Positions 19,322 to 28,127 of a DNA stretch of 64,000 nucleotides are shown here, piece after piece. A program made the position numbers and the translations under genes. Each line of letters begins with the position of its first letter. Positions within the stretch are counted from its first letter, which is position 1. Below the pieces are notes generated by a model that saw only the letters and a program-made list of their open reading frames with translations, searched no databases and was not told where the DNA came from. The stretch comes from Paraburkholderia fynbosensis (GTDB lineage Bacteria; Pseudomonadota; Gammaproteobacteria; Burkholderiales; Burkholderiaceae): NCBI RefSeq assembly GCF_902859935.1, contig NZ_CADIKI010000003.1, positions 407,807-471,806 of the forward strand, given 5' to 3'.

Positions 19322-22300
19322 ATGTCCGAGCGAAACGAATCCGCCGAGCACCACGAACCCGGGCAGGTCGGACCTGTGAGCGGACACGACCACATCGTGC
19401 TGCGTCGGACTTTGCGCGTCGTCCTCGTCATCGCGCTGGTCCTCTACTTCATCGCCACGACGCTGTTTCTCGGCTTGCGCTACGTCGTGCTGCCGCGCAT
19501 CGACTCGTTCCGCCCGCGCATCGAAGCGGTCGTTTCCGAGAAGCTGCGCACGCAGTTCACCATCGGCAAGCTGGCGCCGCATTGGAGCGGTTTTCAGCCG
19601 GGCGTCGACGTGACCAACGTCGTGATCCGCGATCACGAAGGCAAACCCGCGCTGACGATTCCGCACGCCACCGCCACGCTGTCGTGGCGATCGCTCTGGC
19701 AGTTTCATCCGGTGCTCTCCAGCTTGATCGTCGATCAACCCGACGTCCTGGTCTCGCGCAACGCCGACGGCGTGCTGTCGGTCGCGGGCGTACCGGTGCC
19801 GACCGCGCATAGCGGCAACGACACGCTCTCCACCTGGCTGCTGCGCCAGCAGGCAATCGTGCTGCGCGGCGGCGTGCTGCGCTGGCGCGATGCGCAACAC
19901 ACGGCGCCGGAACTCGCGCTGCGCGACATCCGCATCGCGATCCTGAACGACGGCTACGACCACCGGCTCGCGCTGCAGGCGCCCGCCGAAGGCCAGGTGC
20001 TGCACGGCCCGATCGACTTCCGCACGCATTTCAGGCACGCGCCGCTCAGCGCGATCGGCAAGCCGATCAACTGGACCGGGCAGGTGTACATGTCGACGGG
20101 CCCGGTCGATCTGCCGACACTTGCGCGCTACATCGACTTCCCGATCGAGACGTTTGCCGGCCGCATCGACAACGCGATCTGGGGCGACTTCGCCGAGGGC
20201 CGCATGAAGACGGCGAGCGGCAAGCTGAGCGGCGCCGACGTCGCGCTGCGGGTGCGTCCAACGCAGCCCAAGCTGCTGCTGCCGGTCGCGCATTTCTCGT
20301 GGCACCTCGATCTCGCCCAACAGGGCGACTACCGGCTGCAACTCACCGACCTGCGCGCCGAACTCGGCCAGCCACCGCTCGAGGACGGCACGCCGCTCAC
20401 GCGCACGCTCCAGTTCGCGACGCTCGACGGCCGCTACCGGACGGCGTCGCAGCAGCATGGGCAACTCGTGAGCGTCGCCGGCGACCGCGTCGACCTGGGC
20501 ATCCTCGCGGAATTCAGCCGCGCGCTGCCGCTGCCGCGGCGTCTGCTGAACAACCTGGTGCGCTTCAATCCGCGCGGTCTGATGGCCAACTACGTCATCG
20601 AGGTCGAGCGCGGCAAGCCGGAGTCGGGCGAAGTGGGCGGCGATCGTCATGCGACCGGCGCGGAGCCGATCGAGCGCTATCGCTTCAAGGGTGATCTGCA
20701 GGGCATCAGCGTGGCCGCCCAGGAACCGCCGCCGGGACTCACCGCGCGCAACCACCCGCGCGCGGGCATCCCCGGCATCGAAAATGTGTGGGGCAGCGTC
20801 GACGCCGACGAAAACCATGGCACCGCGCTTCTCGACACGTCCAATGTGGCCATCACGCTGCCGGGCGTGTTCGACGATCCGCGCCTGAAGCTCGACCGTC
20901 TGCATGGCCGCGCCGACTGGACCATCACGCCCAGGGCGCCGGGCGAGAACCGCCCGGGGTTCGCGGTGAAGGTGGCCAATTTATCGGTCTCGAACGCGGA
21001 CGTCGCGGCCACCGCGAGCGCGAGCTACAGCAACCCCGGCCACGGCCGCGGCTCGCTCGATCTGAAGGCCGACTTCCAGCGCGCCCAAGTGCCGCGCATC
21101 ACCCGCTATCTGCCGACCAGCATCAGCGAAAAGCTGCGCATCTATCTTGGCCACGGGCTGCAGGCGGGCATCTCGCAGGGCGCGACGATCGAAGTGCACG
21201 GCGACCTGACCAAATTCCCGTACTCGCGCGATCCCGACGCCGGCATCTTCCATATCGTCGCGCCGTTCAAGGGCGGCAAGTTCGATCCTTCGCCCTACCC
21301 GCCGCGCAATATGCGCAACGGCACGCCGAACGTGTGGCCGCCGCTCGACGGCATCGACGGCGTGTTCGAACTCAAGCAGAACGTGATGCGCTTCGACATC
21401 GCCCGCGGGCGGTACAGGCACGTCGCGCTGACCGGCGTCAACGGCAGGATCGACGACCTCGGCAACCGGGGGTCGAATCTTGTCATCCAGGGTAATGGGC
21501 GCGGGCCGCTCGCCGACATGCTCGACTACGTGAACGACAGCTCGCTCGGGATCATGGCCCGGCACCAGACGGAAAAGATTCGCGCCGAAGGACCCGCGTC
21601 ACTCGCGCTCAAGCTGACGGTGCCGCGCACGCCGAAACCGCATATCGGCGTGGAAGGCGCGGTAGGCTTCCTGAACAACCGGCTGAGCGTGCCGCGCGTG
21701 CCGCCGCTGTCGCAACTGAACGGCCGGGTGCGTTTCACCGAACGTACGGCCCAGTTCGACCGGCTCTCCGGGCAGTTCCTCGGCGGCGACGTGCATGCCA
21801 ACGGCGGGCTGCGGCAGAACGGCACGTACGCGCTGGCGCTCAACGGCCATATCGCCGTCGACGCGGCGCGCGGCCTCGATCTGCATGGTCCGGCCGCGCA
21901 GGTGCTGACGCGCCTGAGCGGCACGGCGCCCTACGCGCTGAACGTGCGCGGCGCCAAGGGCAGCTTGCCGGAAGTGACGGCGAACTCCGATCTGACCGGC
22001 CTCGCGCTCGACTTCCCGGCGCCGTTCGCCAAGCCGGCCGGCGTGCCGATGCCGCTGCACTTTGCCGTCAACCCGTCCGCCGCGCCGGGCGAAGCCGGTG
22101 TGGAACGCGCCGACCTGACCTTCGGCCCGATCGTCGCCGCATATTTGTTGCGCTATCAGCCCAAAGCGCTGCCGACGGTCGTGCGCGGCGCGATCGGCGT
22201 GAACAGGCCCGCCGATCTGCCATCCGAAGGCGTGGTCGCCGCCGTCGACCTCCCTGCGTTCGACGCCGACGCGTGGCGCACGCTCGTCACGCAGATGCGT

Positions 22301-23557
22301 ACCCAGGGCGCGGCTTCGAACTCCCCGCCGGGGACCCCGCCCACTGCGCCCCCGGCGCCCGCGGCCGCCACGCCGCCGGCTACGCCGAATCCGGCCGTCA
22401 CACAATTCCTGCCGAACCGCTTCGCGCTGCACATCGATACGCTGACGCTGCTCAAGCGCCACTGGGACGACGTGATCGTCGGCGCGTCGCATGCGGACGG
22501 CAAATGGCAGGCGAACATCGCGTCGAACCAGGTGTCCGGCCACGTGTCGTGGCTGCCGGGCGCCACTCGCGGATCGCCGGGCACGCTGCAGGCGCGCTTT
22601 GCGCGCGTCGTGATTCCATCGGTCGAGGACAAGGACCTGCTCGGCCCGGCGATGTCGGCGCCCGCGCAGAACATGCCGTCGATCGATCTGGTGGTCAACG
22701 AGCTGATCGTGCGCGAGCGCAATGTCGGCCGGCTCGAAGTCGACGCGCACAATTTCGAGGAAGACGGCGTGCCCGTCTGGCAGCTCGACAAGCTCGACAT
22801 CACGAATCCCGCCGCCACGCTCAGCGCCACCGCGAACTGGCGCACCTCGACGGGACTGGGCGCCGCCGCCGACGAAAGCACGCCGCGCCGCACCGTGTTC
22901 GATTTCAAGCTCGACATCAAGGACGCCGGCGCACTGATCGAACGCTTCGGCCTGCCGCGCACGATCAAGGGCGGCACGGGCTCGCTGTCGGGCAAGCTGG
23001 CATGGCTCGGCGCGCCGGCCGTGATCGACTTTTCGACGCTCAACGGCAATCTGGCGGCGGACTTGCACCATGGCCAGATCCTCAAGATCGACCCGGGCGT
23101 CGCCACGCTGCTGGGCGTGCTCAGCCTGCAAAGCCTCGCGCGTATCGCCACGCTGGATTTCCGCGACGTGATCGGCGAAGGGCTGCCGTTTTCCAGCGTC
23201 ACCGCCACCGCGCAGATTCACAACGGCATCGGCCGCACGGACAACTTCACGATGGTGACCGCGCCCGCGCGCGTCGACATGACGGGCACGGTCGATCTCG
23301 CGCAGAAGTCCCAGGACATGCATCTCCACGTCACGCCGACCGTGAGCGTGGGCGCCGGAGTGATCGCCGCGGCGGTCATCAATCCGTTCTTCGGGCTGGG
23401 CGCGCTGCTGGCTGATCTCGCACTCACCCACTCCGTCTCGCACGTATTCGCGCGCGAATACGCGATCACCGGTTCGTGGTCGAAACCGCACGTCGAGCGG
23501 GTGACGGGCGATCGCGGTAATATGGACGTTCCGGCTTCGACCGTTGAAGCGCACTGA
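19322..23557 (+). CDS. yhdP: YhdP/AsmA-like inner-membrane envelope protein
   Basis: About 1411 residues from the ATG at 19322. One N-terminal transmembrane helix (VVLVIALVLYFIATTLFLGL) is followed by a huge periplasmic region of repetitive beta structure (DUF3971 and an AsmA-like C-terminus). A Pro/Ala-rich linker (TPPTAPPAPAAATPP) interrupts it around residue 1010. It ends with IAAAVINPFFGLGALLADLALTHS and AREYAITGSWSKP, typical of this group. In E. coli YhdP, TamB and YdbH are redundant carriers of phospholipid to the outer membrane. The same role here is inferred from the family. It is divergent from glnE. Confidence 0.88.
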   Translation: MSERNESAEHHEPGQVGPVSGHDHIVLRRTLRVVLVIALVLYFIATTLFLGLRYVVLPRIDSFRPRIEAVVSEKLRTQFTIGKLAPHWSGFQPGVDVTNVVIRDHEGKPALTIPHATATLSWRSLWQFHPVLSSLIVDQPDVLVSRNADGVLSVAGVPVPTAHSGNDTLSTWLLRQQAIVLRGGVLRWRDAQHTAPELALRDIRIAILNDGYDHRLALQAPAEGQVLHGPIDFRTHFRHAPLSAIGKPINWTGQVYMSTGPVDLPTLARYIDFPIETFAGRIDNAIWGDFAEGRMKTASGKLSGADVALRVRPTQPKLLLPVAHFSWHLDLAQQGDYRLQLTDLRAELGQPPLEDGTPLTRTLQFATLDGRYRTASQQHGQLVSVAGDRVDLGILAEFSRALPLPRRLLNNLVRFNPRGLMANYVIEVERGKPESGEVGGDRHATGAEPIERYRFKGDLQGISVAAQEPPPGLTARNHPRAGIPGIENVWGSVDADENHGTALLDTSNVAITLPGVFDDPRLKLDRLHGRADWTITPRAPGENRPGFAVKVANLSVSNADVAATASASYSNPGHGRGSLDLKADFQRAQVPRITRYLPTSISEKLRIYLGHGLQAGISQGATIEVHGDLTKFPYSRDPDAGIFHIVAPFKGGKFDPSPYPPRNMRNGTPNVWPPLDGIDGVFELKQNVMRFDIARGRYRHVALTGVNGRIDDLGNRGSNLVIQGNGRGPLADMLDYVNDSSLGIMARHQTEKIRAEGPASLALKLTVPRTPKPHIGVEGAVGFLNNRLSVPRVPPLSQLNGRVRFTERTAQFDRLSGQFLGGDVHANGGLRQNGTYALALNGHIAVDAARGLDLHGPAAQVLTRLSGTAPYALNVRGAKGSLPEVTANSDLTGLALDFPAPFAKPAGVPMPLHFAVNPSAAPGEAGVERADLTFGPIVAAYLLRYQPKALPTVVRGAIGVNRPADLPSEGVVAAVDLPAFDADAWRTLVTQMRTQGAASNSPPGTPPTAPPAPAAATPPATPNPAVTQFLPNRFALHIDTLTLLKRHWDDVIVGASHADGKWQANIASNQVSGHVSWLPGATRGSPGTLQARFARVVIPSVEDKDLLGPAMSAPAQNMPSIDLVVNELIVRERNVGRLEVDAHNFEEDGVPVWQLDKLDITNPAATLSATANWRTSTGLGAAADESTPRRTVFDFKLDIKDAGALIERFGLPRTIKGGTGSLSGKLAWLGAPAVIDFSTLNGNLAADLHHGQILKIDPGVATLLGVLSLQSLARIATLDFRDVIGEGLPFSSVTATAQIHNGIGRTDNFTMVTAPARVDMTGTVDLAQKSQDMHLHVTPTVSVGAGVIAAAVINPFFGLGALLADLALTHSVSHVFAREYAITGSWSKPHVERVTGDRGNMDVPASTVEAH

Positions 23558-23695
23558 GTCTTATCCGGCCTCCGGATTGCTTTTTTTGGCCGGCCAAGCG
23601 CCCAGTGCCGCGACGGCGGCCCCAGCCCGCCCTGAACGACGTAAGCGGCGCAGCGGCTCGCGCCGCCGCCTTGCCGGGAGTTTTCCAAAACGCTC

Positions 23696-24559
23696 ATGAG
23701 CGAAACACACGTCCTTCCCCCCTCGTCCACCGCGGCGTCCAGCGGTTCCCCGCCAAGCACCTTCCGGATCGCCGCGCTGCAGATGGTGAGCACGCCGGAT
23801 CGCGAACGCAATCTGGCCGAAGCGCAGCGCCTGATCGCCGAAGCCGCCGCCGACGGCGCGCAACTCGTGCTGCTGCCCGAATACTTCTGCTTCATGGGCT
23901 TCAAGGACACCGACAAGCTGGCGGTACGCGAGCCCTACAAGGACGGCCCGATCCAGCGTTTCCTCGCCGATGCCGCCCGCCGCCACCAGATCTGGCTGAT
24001 CGGCGGTACGCTGCCCATCACCGCGCCGGAAGCATCGCGCGTACTGAACACCACGCTGGTGTTCGACCCGCAAGGCAACGAAGCCGCGCGCTACGACAAG
24101 ATTCATCTGTTCAACTTCGAGAAGGGCGAAGAATCGTTCGACGAGGCGCGCACCATCTGCCCCGGCGGCGAGGTCCGCAGCTTCGAGGCGCCGTTCGGCC
24201 GCGTGGGCCTATCGGTCTGCTACGATCTGCGCTTTCCGGAGCTGTACCGGCGCATGGGCGATTGCGCGCTGATCGTGGTGCCATCCGCCTTTACCTACAC
24301 CACCGGGCGCGCACATTGGGAAACGCTGCTGCGCGCCCGGGCGGTCGAAAACCAGTGTTACGTGCTGGCCGCGGCGCAAGGCGGCAAACATGAGAACGGC
24401 CGCCGCACCTGGGGCCACAGCATGCTGATCGACCCATGGGGCGACATCATCGCGGTGCGCGACGAAGGCGCCGGCGTGGTCGCCGGCAATCTCGAGCGTG
24501 CGCGCATCGAAGAAGTGCGGCAGAGCTTGCCCGCCTGGCGTCATCGTGTGCTCAGTTGA
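23696..24559 (+). CDS. Carbon-nitrogen hydrolase (nitrilase superfamily, Nit/omega-amidase type)
   Basis: The 287-residue protein shows the nitrilase catalytic triad: Glu in LLPEYFCF, Lys in YDKIHLF and Cys in VGLSVCYDLRFPELYR. A Pro/Ser-rich N-terminus of about 20 residues precedes the domain. The DKIHLFNFEKGEESFDE and GGKHENGRRTWGHSMLIDPWG stretches resemble the Nit1/Nit2 branch, which removes deaminated glutathione or acts as omega-amidase. The substrate is not proven by sequence. It sits between yhdP and tldD, an order I recall from other Burkholderiales. Confidence 0.88.
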   Translation: MSETHVLPPSSTAASSGSPPSTFRIAALQMVSTPDRERNLAEAQRLIAEAAADGAQLVLLPEYFCFMGFKDTDKLAVREPYKDGPIQRFLADAARRHQIWLIGGTLPITAPEASRVLNTTLVFDPQGNEAARYDKIHLFNFEKGEESFDEARTICPGGEVRSFEAPFGRVGLSVCYDLRFPELYRRMGDCALIVVPSAFTYTTGRAHWETLLRARAVENQCYVLAAAQGGKHENGRRTWGHSMLIDPWGDIIAVRDEGAGVVAGNLERARIEEVRQSLPAWRHRVLS

Positions 24560-24641
24560 AACGACATTGAAACTGCGGCGCCCATCACTCATATGGTGGC
24601 TCCGGCGCTAACCGACTCCTATCGAGCAGAACATACTTCGC

Positions 24642-26108
24642 ATGAACATCATCGAACCCGGTATCCGTAATCTCGCCACCGCCAAGGACATCCTCCTGAC
24701 GCCCTACGGTCTCGACGAATCCCTGCTCACCCGCACGCTCGCCGAGATCTTCACGCACAAGATCGACTACGCGGACCTGTACTTCCAGTACACGCGCAGC
24801 GAAGCGTGGAGTCTCGAAGAAGGCATCGTGAAGTCGGGCAGCTTCAGCATCGACCAGGGCGTCGGCGTGCGCGCCGTGTCGGGCGACCGCACCGCTTTCG
24901 CGTACTCGGACGACCTGTCGCCCGAAGCGATTCGTCAGGCGGCGCTCGCCACCCGCTCGATTGCCAAGGCGGGTGGCGGCAAGCAGAAGATCAAGGCAGC
25001 TACGTCGCTGACCGGCATCGCCGGACGCGACTTGTACCTGCCGTCCGATCCGCTCCATTCGCTCGACGCGACCGCCAAGGTCAAGCTGCTCGAGCGCATC
25101 GAACAGATGGCGCGCGGCCGCGATTCGCGCATCCAGCAGGTGATGGCGGGCCTCGCCGGCGAATACGACGTGGTGCTGGTCGCGCGCAGCGACGGCGGCT
25201 TCGCGGCTGACATCCGGCCGCTCGTGCGCGTGTCGGTCACGGTGATCGCCGAGCAGAACGGCCGCCGCGAAATCGGCAGCGGCGGCGGCGGCGGGCGTTT
25301 CGATTACGGCTATTTCACCGACGAAGTGCTGTCGCGCTACGTCGACGACGCGGTGCATGCGGCGCTGGTCAACCTCGACGCGCGTCCGGCGCCGGCCGGC
25401 GCGATGACCGTCGTGCTCGGACCGGGCTGGCCCGGCGTGCTGCTGCACGAAGCGATCGGCCACGGCCTCGAGGGCGACTTCAACCGCAAGGGCTCGTCGG
25501 CATTCGCGGGACGTATCGGCGAACAGGTTGCCGCCAAGGGCGTGACCGTGGTCGACGACGGCACGCTGCCGAACCGCCGCGGCTCGCTCAATATCGACGA
25601 CGAAGGCAACCCGACCCAGTGCACGACGCTGATCGAGGACGGCATCCTGAAGGGCTACATCCAGGACACGCTGAACGCGCGGCTGATGAAGATGCCGGTC
25701 ACCGGCAACGCGCGCCGCGAATCGTACGCGGCGCTGCCGATGCCGCGCATGACCAACACGTACATGCTCAACGGCGACAAGGACCCGCAGGAAATTCTCG
25801 CGTCGGTGAAGAACGGCTTGTACGCGGTGAACTTCGGCGGCGGCCAGGTGGACATCACGAACGGCAAGTTCGTGTTCTCGGCCTCTGAGGCGTACATGAT
25901 CGAAAACGGCAAGATCACGTACCCGGTCAAGGGTGCGACGCTGATCGGCAGCGGTCCGGAATCGCTGAAGTACGTCAGCATGATCGGCAACGACATGAAG
26001 CTCGATTCGGGCGTCGGCGTGTGCGGCAAGGAAGGCCAGAGCGTGCCGGTGGGCGTCGGTCAGCCGACGCTGCGCATTGACCGGATGACGGTGGGCGGCA
26101 CGGCCTGA
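24642..26108 (+). CDS. tldD: Metalloprotease TldD
   Basis: Subunit of the TldD-TldE protease that degrades or matures unfolded peptides (microcin B17, CcdA antitoxin). The 488 residues contain the zinc motif HEAIGHGLEGDF, and the C-terminal NVNGEL-like region is replaced by FVFSASEAYMIENGKITYPVKGATLIGSGPE, as in the family. TldD carries the metal site. The partner gene tldE (pmbA) is not in the window. It lies 82 bp downstream of the nitrilase gene and could share its promoter. Confidence 0.96.
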   Translation: MNIIEPGIRNLATAKDILLTPYGLDESLLTRTLAEIFTHKIDYADLYFQYTRSEAWSLEEGIVKSGSFSIDQGVGVRAVSGDRTAFAYSDDLSPEAIRQAALATRSIAKAGGGKQKIKAATSLTGIAGRDLYLPSDPLHSLDATAKVKLLERIEQMARGRDSRIQQVMAGLAGEYDVVLVARSDGGFAADIRPLVRVSVTVIAEQNGRREIGSGGGGGRFDYGYFTDEVLSRYVDDAVHAALVNLDARPAPAGAMTVVLGPGWPGVLLHEAIGHGLEGDFNRKGSSAFAGRIGEQVAAKGVTVVDDGTLPNRRGSLNIDDEGNPTQCTTLIEDGILKGYIQDTLNARLMKMPVTGNARRESYAALPMPRMTNTYMLNGDKDPQEILASVKNGLYAVNFGGGQVDITNGKFVFSASEAYMIENGKITYPVKGATLIGSGPESLKYVSMIGNDMKLDSGVGVCGKEGQSVPVGVGQPTLRIDRMTVGGTA

Positions 26109-26115
26109 CCCCCGT

Positions 26116-26172
26116 AAAACGCATACTTCGTGCATGCAATGGGCGGAGTATGCGGGTTTTCCGCATTTTTGC
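26116..26172 (+). terminator. Probable terminator of tldD
   Basis: An 8-bp inverted repeat (CGCATACT at 26120-26127 with AGTATGCG at 26147-26154) is flanked by AAAA and GGTTTT, and is followed by CCGCATTTTT. It separates tldD from the DAHP synthase promoter. Confidence 0.45.
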
Positions 26173-26182
26173 GCCCCTATGC

Positions 26183-26211
26183 TTGCCAGCCGAGCTTGAG
26201 CGGGTTATAAA
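26183..26211 (+). promoter_or_regulatory. Promoter of the DAHP synthase leader transcript
   Basis: TTGCCA (26183-26188), a 17-bp spacer and TATAAA (26206-26211): each hexamer matches the sigma-70 consensus at five of six positions. The expected transcription start, near 26218, is about 30 bases ahead of the leader peptide start codon, leaving a leader RNA of about 300 bases before the structural gene. Confidence 0.75.
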
Positions 26212-26248
26212 GTCACTCACCCTTTTTGACCAGCGACCTCATTTCGCC

Positions 26249-26317
26249 ATGTCCGCCAAGTTTTACTTTTACTTTTTTTGGTATCTCAGACCGCTGGCGG
26301 ATCGAGAGGGGTGTTAG
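26249..26317 (+). CDS. Aromatic-rich attenuator leader peptide
   Basis: A 22-codon frame (ATG to TAG) whose codons 5-12 encode FYFYFFWY: four Phe, three Tyr and one Trp in a row, almost impossible by chance. It lies directly upstream of an intrinsic terminator and a DAHP synthase gene, the arrangement of phe/trp-type attenuators. The peptide itself has no expected function. Ribosome stalling at the aromatic codons would be the signal. No strong ribosome binding site is seen before the ATG. Confidence 0.8.
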   Translation: MSAKFYFYFFWYLRPLADREGC

Positions 26318-26376
26318 TGCACGCAGGACACCGAGAATTCCCGAAAAACCGCCAGCTAAGCCTGGCGGTTTTTTTT
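26251..26376 (+). promoter_or_regulatory. Transcription attenuator of the DAHP synthase gene
   Basis: Four mutually exclusive segments are visible. Segment 1 (26251-26258, GTCCGCCA) pairs with segment 2 (26295-26302, TGGCGGAT). Segment 2 in its alternative form (26293-26300, GCTGGCGG) pairs perfectly over 8 bp with segment 3 (26349-26356, CCGCCAGC). Segment 3 (26344-26355) pairs over 12 bp with segment 4 (26362-26373), followed by a T run to 26376. Stalling on codons 26261-26284 would cover segment 1 and favour 2:3 (antitermination). Read-through to the stop at 26315 would cover segment 2 and allow 3:4 (termination). Confidence 0.8.
26344..26376 (+). terminator. Attenuator terminator hairpin (3:4)
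   Basis: A 12-bp stem (AAAAACCGCCAG with CTGGCGGTTTTT), a 6-base loop and eight consecutive T residues. It ends about 150 bp before the DAHP synthase start, so it would block expression unless an antiterminator forms. Confidence 0.9.
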
Positions 26377-26524
26377 CGCCTCACACATCTGCAACCGCAG
26401 TTGAAACCGCATCTAGAACTTTGTCGTTGAACATTTTTTGATTGTGGTCCGCTCTGGCATCGCTGCCTCATCACAGCCTTCGTTGCCCGCGCGAACACGC
26501 TACGAACCGATTCAGGAGAACAAC

Positions 26525-27598
26525 ATGCCCCCGCACAACACCGACGATGTCCGCATTCGCGAATTGAAAGAACTCACACCGCCCGCTCACCTGATCCGCG
26601 AATTCGCCTGCGACGAAACGGTGTCCGACGTGATCTACAACTCGCGCAACGCGATGCATCGGATTCTGCATGGCATGGAAGACCGGCTGATCGTGATCAT
26701 CGGCCCGTGCTCGATTCACGATCCGAAGGCGGCGATGGAATACGCCGGGCGCCTGATCGAGCAGCGCAAGCGGTTCGCCGGTGAACTCGAAATCGTGATG
26801 CGCGTGTACTTTGAGAAGCCGCGCACGACGGTCGGCTGGAAGGGTCTCATCAACGACCCGCATATGGATAACAGCTTCAAGATCAACGACGGCCTGCGCG
26901 CCGCGCGCGAACTGCTATTGCGCATCAACGAACTGGGCCTGCCGGCCGGCACCGAATACCTCGACATGATCAGCCCGCAATACATCGCCGATCTGATCTC
27001 GTGGGGAGCGATCGGCGCGCGCACCACCGAGTCGCAGGTGCATCGCGAACTCGCCTCGGGACTGTCGTGCCCGGTCGGCTTCAAGAACGGCACGGACGGC
27101 AACGTCAAGATCGCGGTCGACGCGATCAAGGCCGCCTCGCAGCCGCACCATTTCCTTTCGGTCACCAAGGGTGGTCACTCGGCGATCGTGTCGACGGCCG
27201 GCAATGAGGACTGCCACATCATCCTGCGCGGCGGCAAGACGCCGAACTACGATGCGGACAGCGTCAACGCGGCTTGCGCGGACATCGGCAAGGCCGGTCT
27301 CGCAGCACGCCTGATGATCGACGCGAGCCACGCAAACAGTTCGAAGAAGCACGAGAACCAGATTCCGGTGTGCGCGGATATCGGCCGCCAGATTGCTTCG
27401 GGCGACGAACGGATTGTCGGCGTGATGGTGGAGTCGCACCTGGTGGCAGGCCGCCAGGATCTGCAGGAAGGTTGCGCACTGACGTACGGCCAGAGCATCA
27501 CCGATGCGTGCATCGGCTGGGACGAAAGCGTCGCCGTGCTCGAAGGTCTCGCCGAAGCGGTCAAGCAACGGCGCGTTGCGCGCGGCAGCGGCAACTAA
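26525..27598 (+). CDS. aroG: 3-deoxy-7-phosphoheptulonate (DAHP) synthase, class I
   Basis: Condenses phosphoenolpyruvate and erythrose 4-phosphate in the first step of the shikimate pathway. The 357-residue protein has the type I-alpha hallmarks: ELTPPAHLIREF, VIIGPCSIHDPKAAMEYA, VYFEKPRTTVGWKGLINDP, GARTTESQVHRELASGLS and MIDASHANSSKKHENQ, with the metal-binding His. The ATG at 26525 has AGGAGA 6 bp upstream. The Phe- and Tyr-sensitive isoforms AroG and AroF cannot be separated with certainty by eye, so the symbol marks the family. Transcription appears controlled by the aromatic-peptide attenuator at 26249-26376. Confidence 0.95.
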   Translation: MPPHNTDDVRIRELKELTPPAHLIREFACDETVSDVIYNSRNAMHRILHGMEDRLIVIIGPCSIHDPKAAMEYAGRLIEQRKRFAGELEIVMRVYFEKPRTTVGWKGLINDPHMDNSFKINDGLRAARELLLRINELGLPAGTEYLDMISPQYIADLISWGAIGARTTESQVHRELASGLSCPVGFKNGTDGNVKIAVDAIKAASQPHHFLSVTKGGHSAIVSTAGNEDCHIILRGGKTPNYDADSVNAACADIGKAGLAARLMIDASHANSSKKHENQIPVCADIGRQIASGDERIVGVMVESHLVAGRQDLQEGCALTYGQSITDACIGWDESVAVLEGLAEAVKQRRVARGSGN

Positions 27599-27632
27599 AG
27601 CGCTGCCACGCTGCCTTCAGGCAGATCCGTAG

Positions 27633-27664
27633 AAAGCCCGGCTCGTCGAGCCGGGCTTTTTTTT
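27633..27664 (+). terminator. Intrinsic terminator of the DAHP synthase gene
   Basis: A near-perfect 27-bp inverted repeat (AAAGCCCGGCTCG / CGAGCCGGGCTTT) followed by a run of T, 35 bp after the stop codon. Confidence 0.93.
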
Positions 27665-27736
27665 GGCCGAACGGCCGAATGGTGCTTCATGTGCCGCCTC
27701 TGTACCGTAACAGCTCATCGCCGGGTCGCGGGCGAC

Positions 27737-27772
27737 TTGACCTGCTGGGATGGTACGTATAAAATTTTGTAC
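27737..27772 (+). promoter_or_regulatory. Promoter and palindromic operator of the HigBA-type operon
   Basis: TTGACC (27737-27742), a 17-bp spacer and TAAAAT (27760-27765) form a good sigma-70 promoter. A 16-bp palindrome with one mismatch pair (GTATAAAATTTTGTAC, 27757-27772) covers the -10 box, the place where an antitoxin would bind to repress its own operon. Confidence 0.6.
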
Positions 27773-27785
27773 AGAAAGGGCGGTT

Positions 27786-28124
27786 ATGGAGAAGGAAAAA
27801 GAAATTCGCTGGTTGGGTTCCAGCTATCGCGATTTACTCGCCTTTCCCGAAGAACCACGTCGTCGAGCGGCATTCCAGCTCGGCAAGATCCAGGCGGGAC
27901 TCGACCCGGACGACTGGAAGCCGTTCGACTCGATCGGCGCCGGAACTCGCGAAATCCGCGTCAGGAATCCTGACGGCATTTTTCGCGTGATGTACGTGAC
28001 CAAGTACGTCGAAGCGCTGTATGTGCTGCATTGCTTCCAGAAAAAAGCGCAGAAGCTGGAGCCGCATGACAGGACGATTGCCGAGACGCGATACCGCGCC
28101 ATCATCAACGATAGGAAAACTTAA
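27786..28124 (+). CDS. HigB/RelE-like toxin (phage Gp49-like family)
   Basis: A 112-residue basic protein starting MEKEKEIRWLGSSYRDLLAFPEEPRR and containing AGTREIRVRNPDGIFRVMYVTKY and the C-terminal LHCFQKKAQKLEPHDR. This is the characteristic FRVMY and HCFQKK pattern of the Gp49/HigB toxin family, which cleaves translated mRNA at the ribosome. I chose the ATG at 27786 behind an AAAGGG ribosome binding site. A GTG 36 bp upstream is also open. The antitoxin gene begins three bases after the stop. Toxin-before-antitoxin order is typical of higBA. Confidence 0.87.
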   Translation: MEKEKEIRWLGSSYRDLLAFPEEPRRRAAFQLGKIQAGLDPDDWKPFDSIGAGTREIRVRNPDGIFRVMYVTKYVEALYVLHCFQKKAQKLEPHDRTIAETRYRAIINDRKT

Positions 28125-28127
28125 CAA

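Noticed and set aside
21599..23554. A 651-codon open frame on the minus strand opposite yhdP
   Set aside because: Same pattern as above: Arg/His/Gly-rich, no motif, no ribosome binding site. The plus-strand frame has membrane and AsmA-type features.
24585..26135. A 516-codon open frame on the minus strand opposite tldD
   Set aside because: It is Arg/Ala/His-rich, matches no family and lies exactly opposite a well-supported gene. In DNA of this GC content, frames opposite real genes often stay open.
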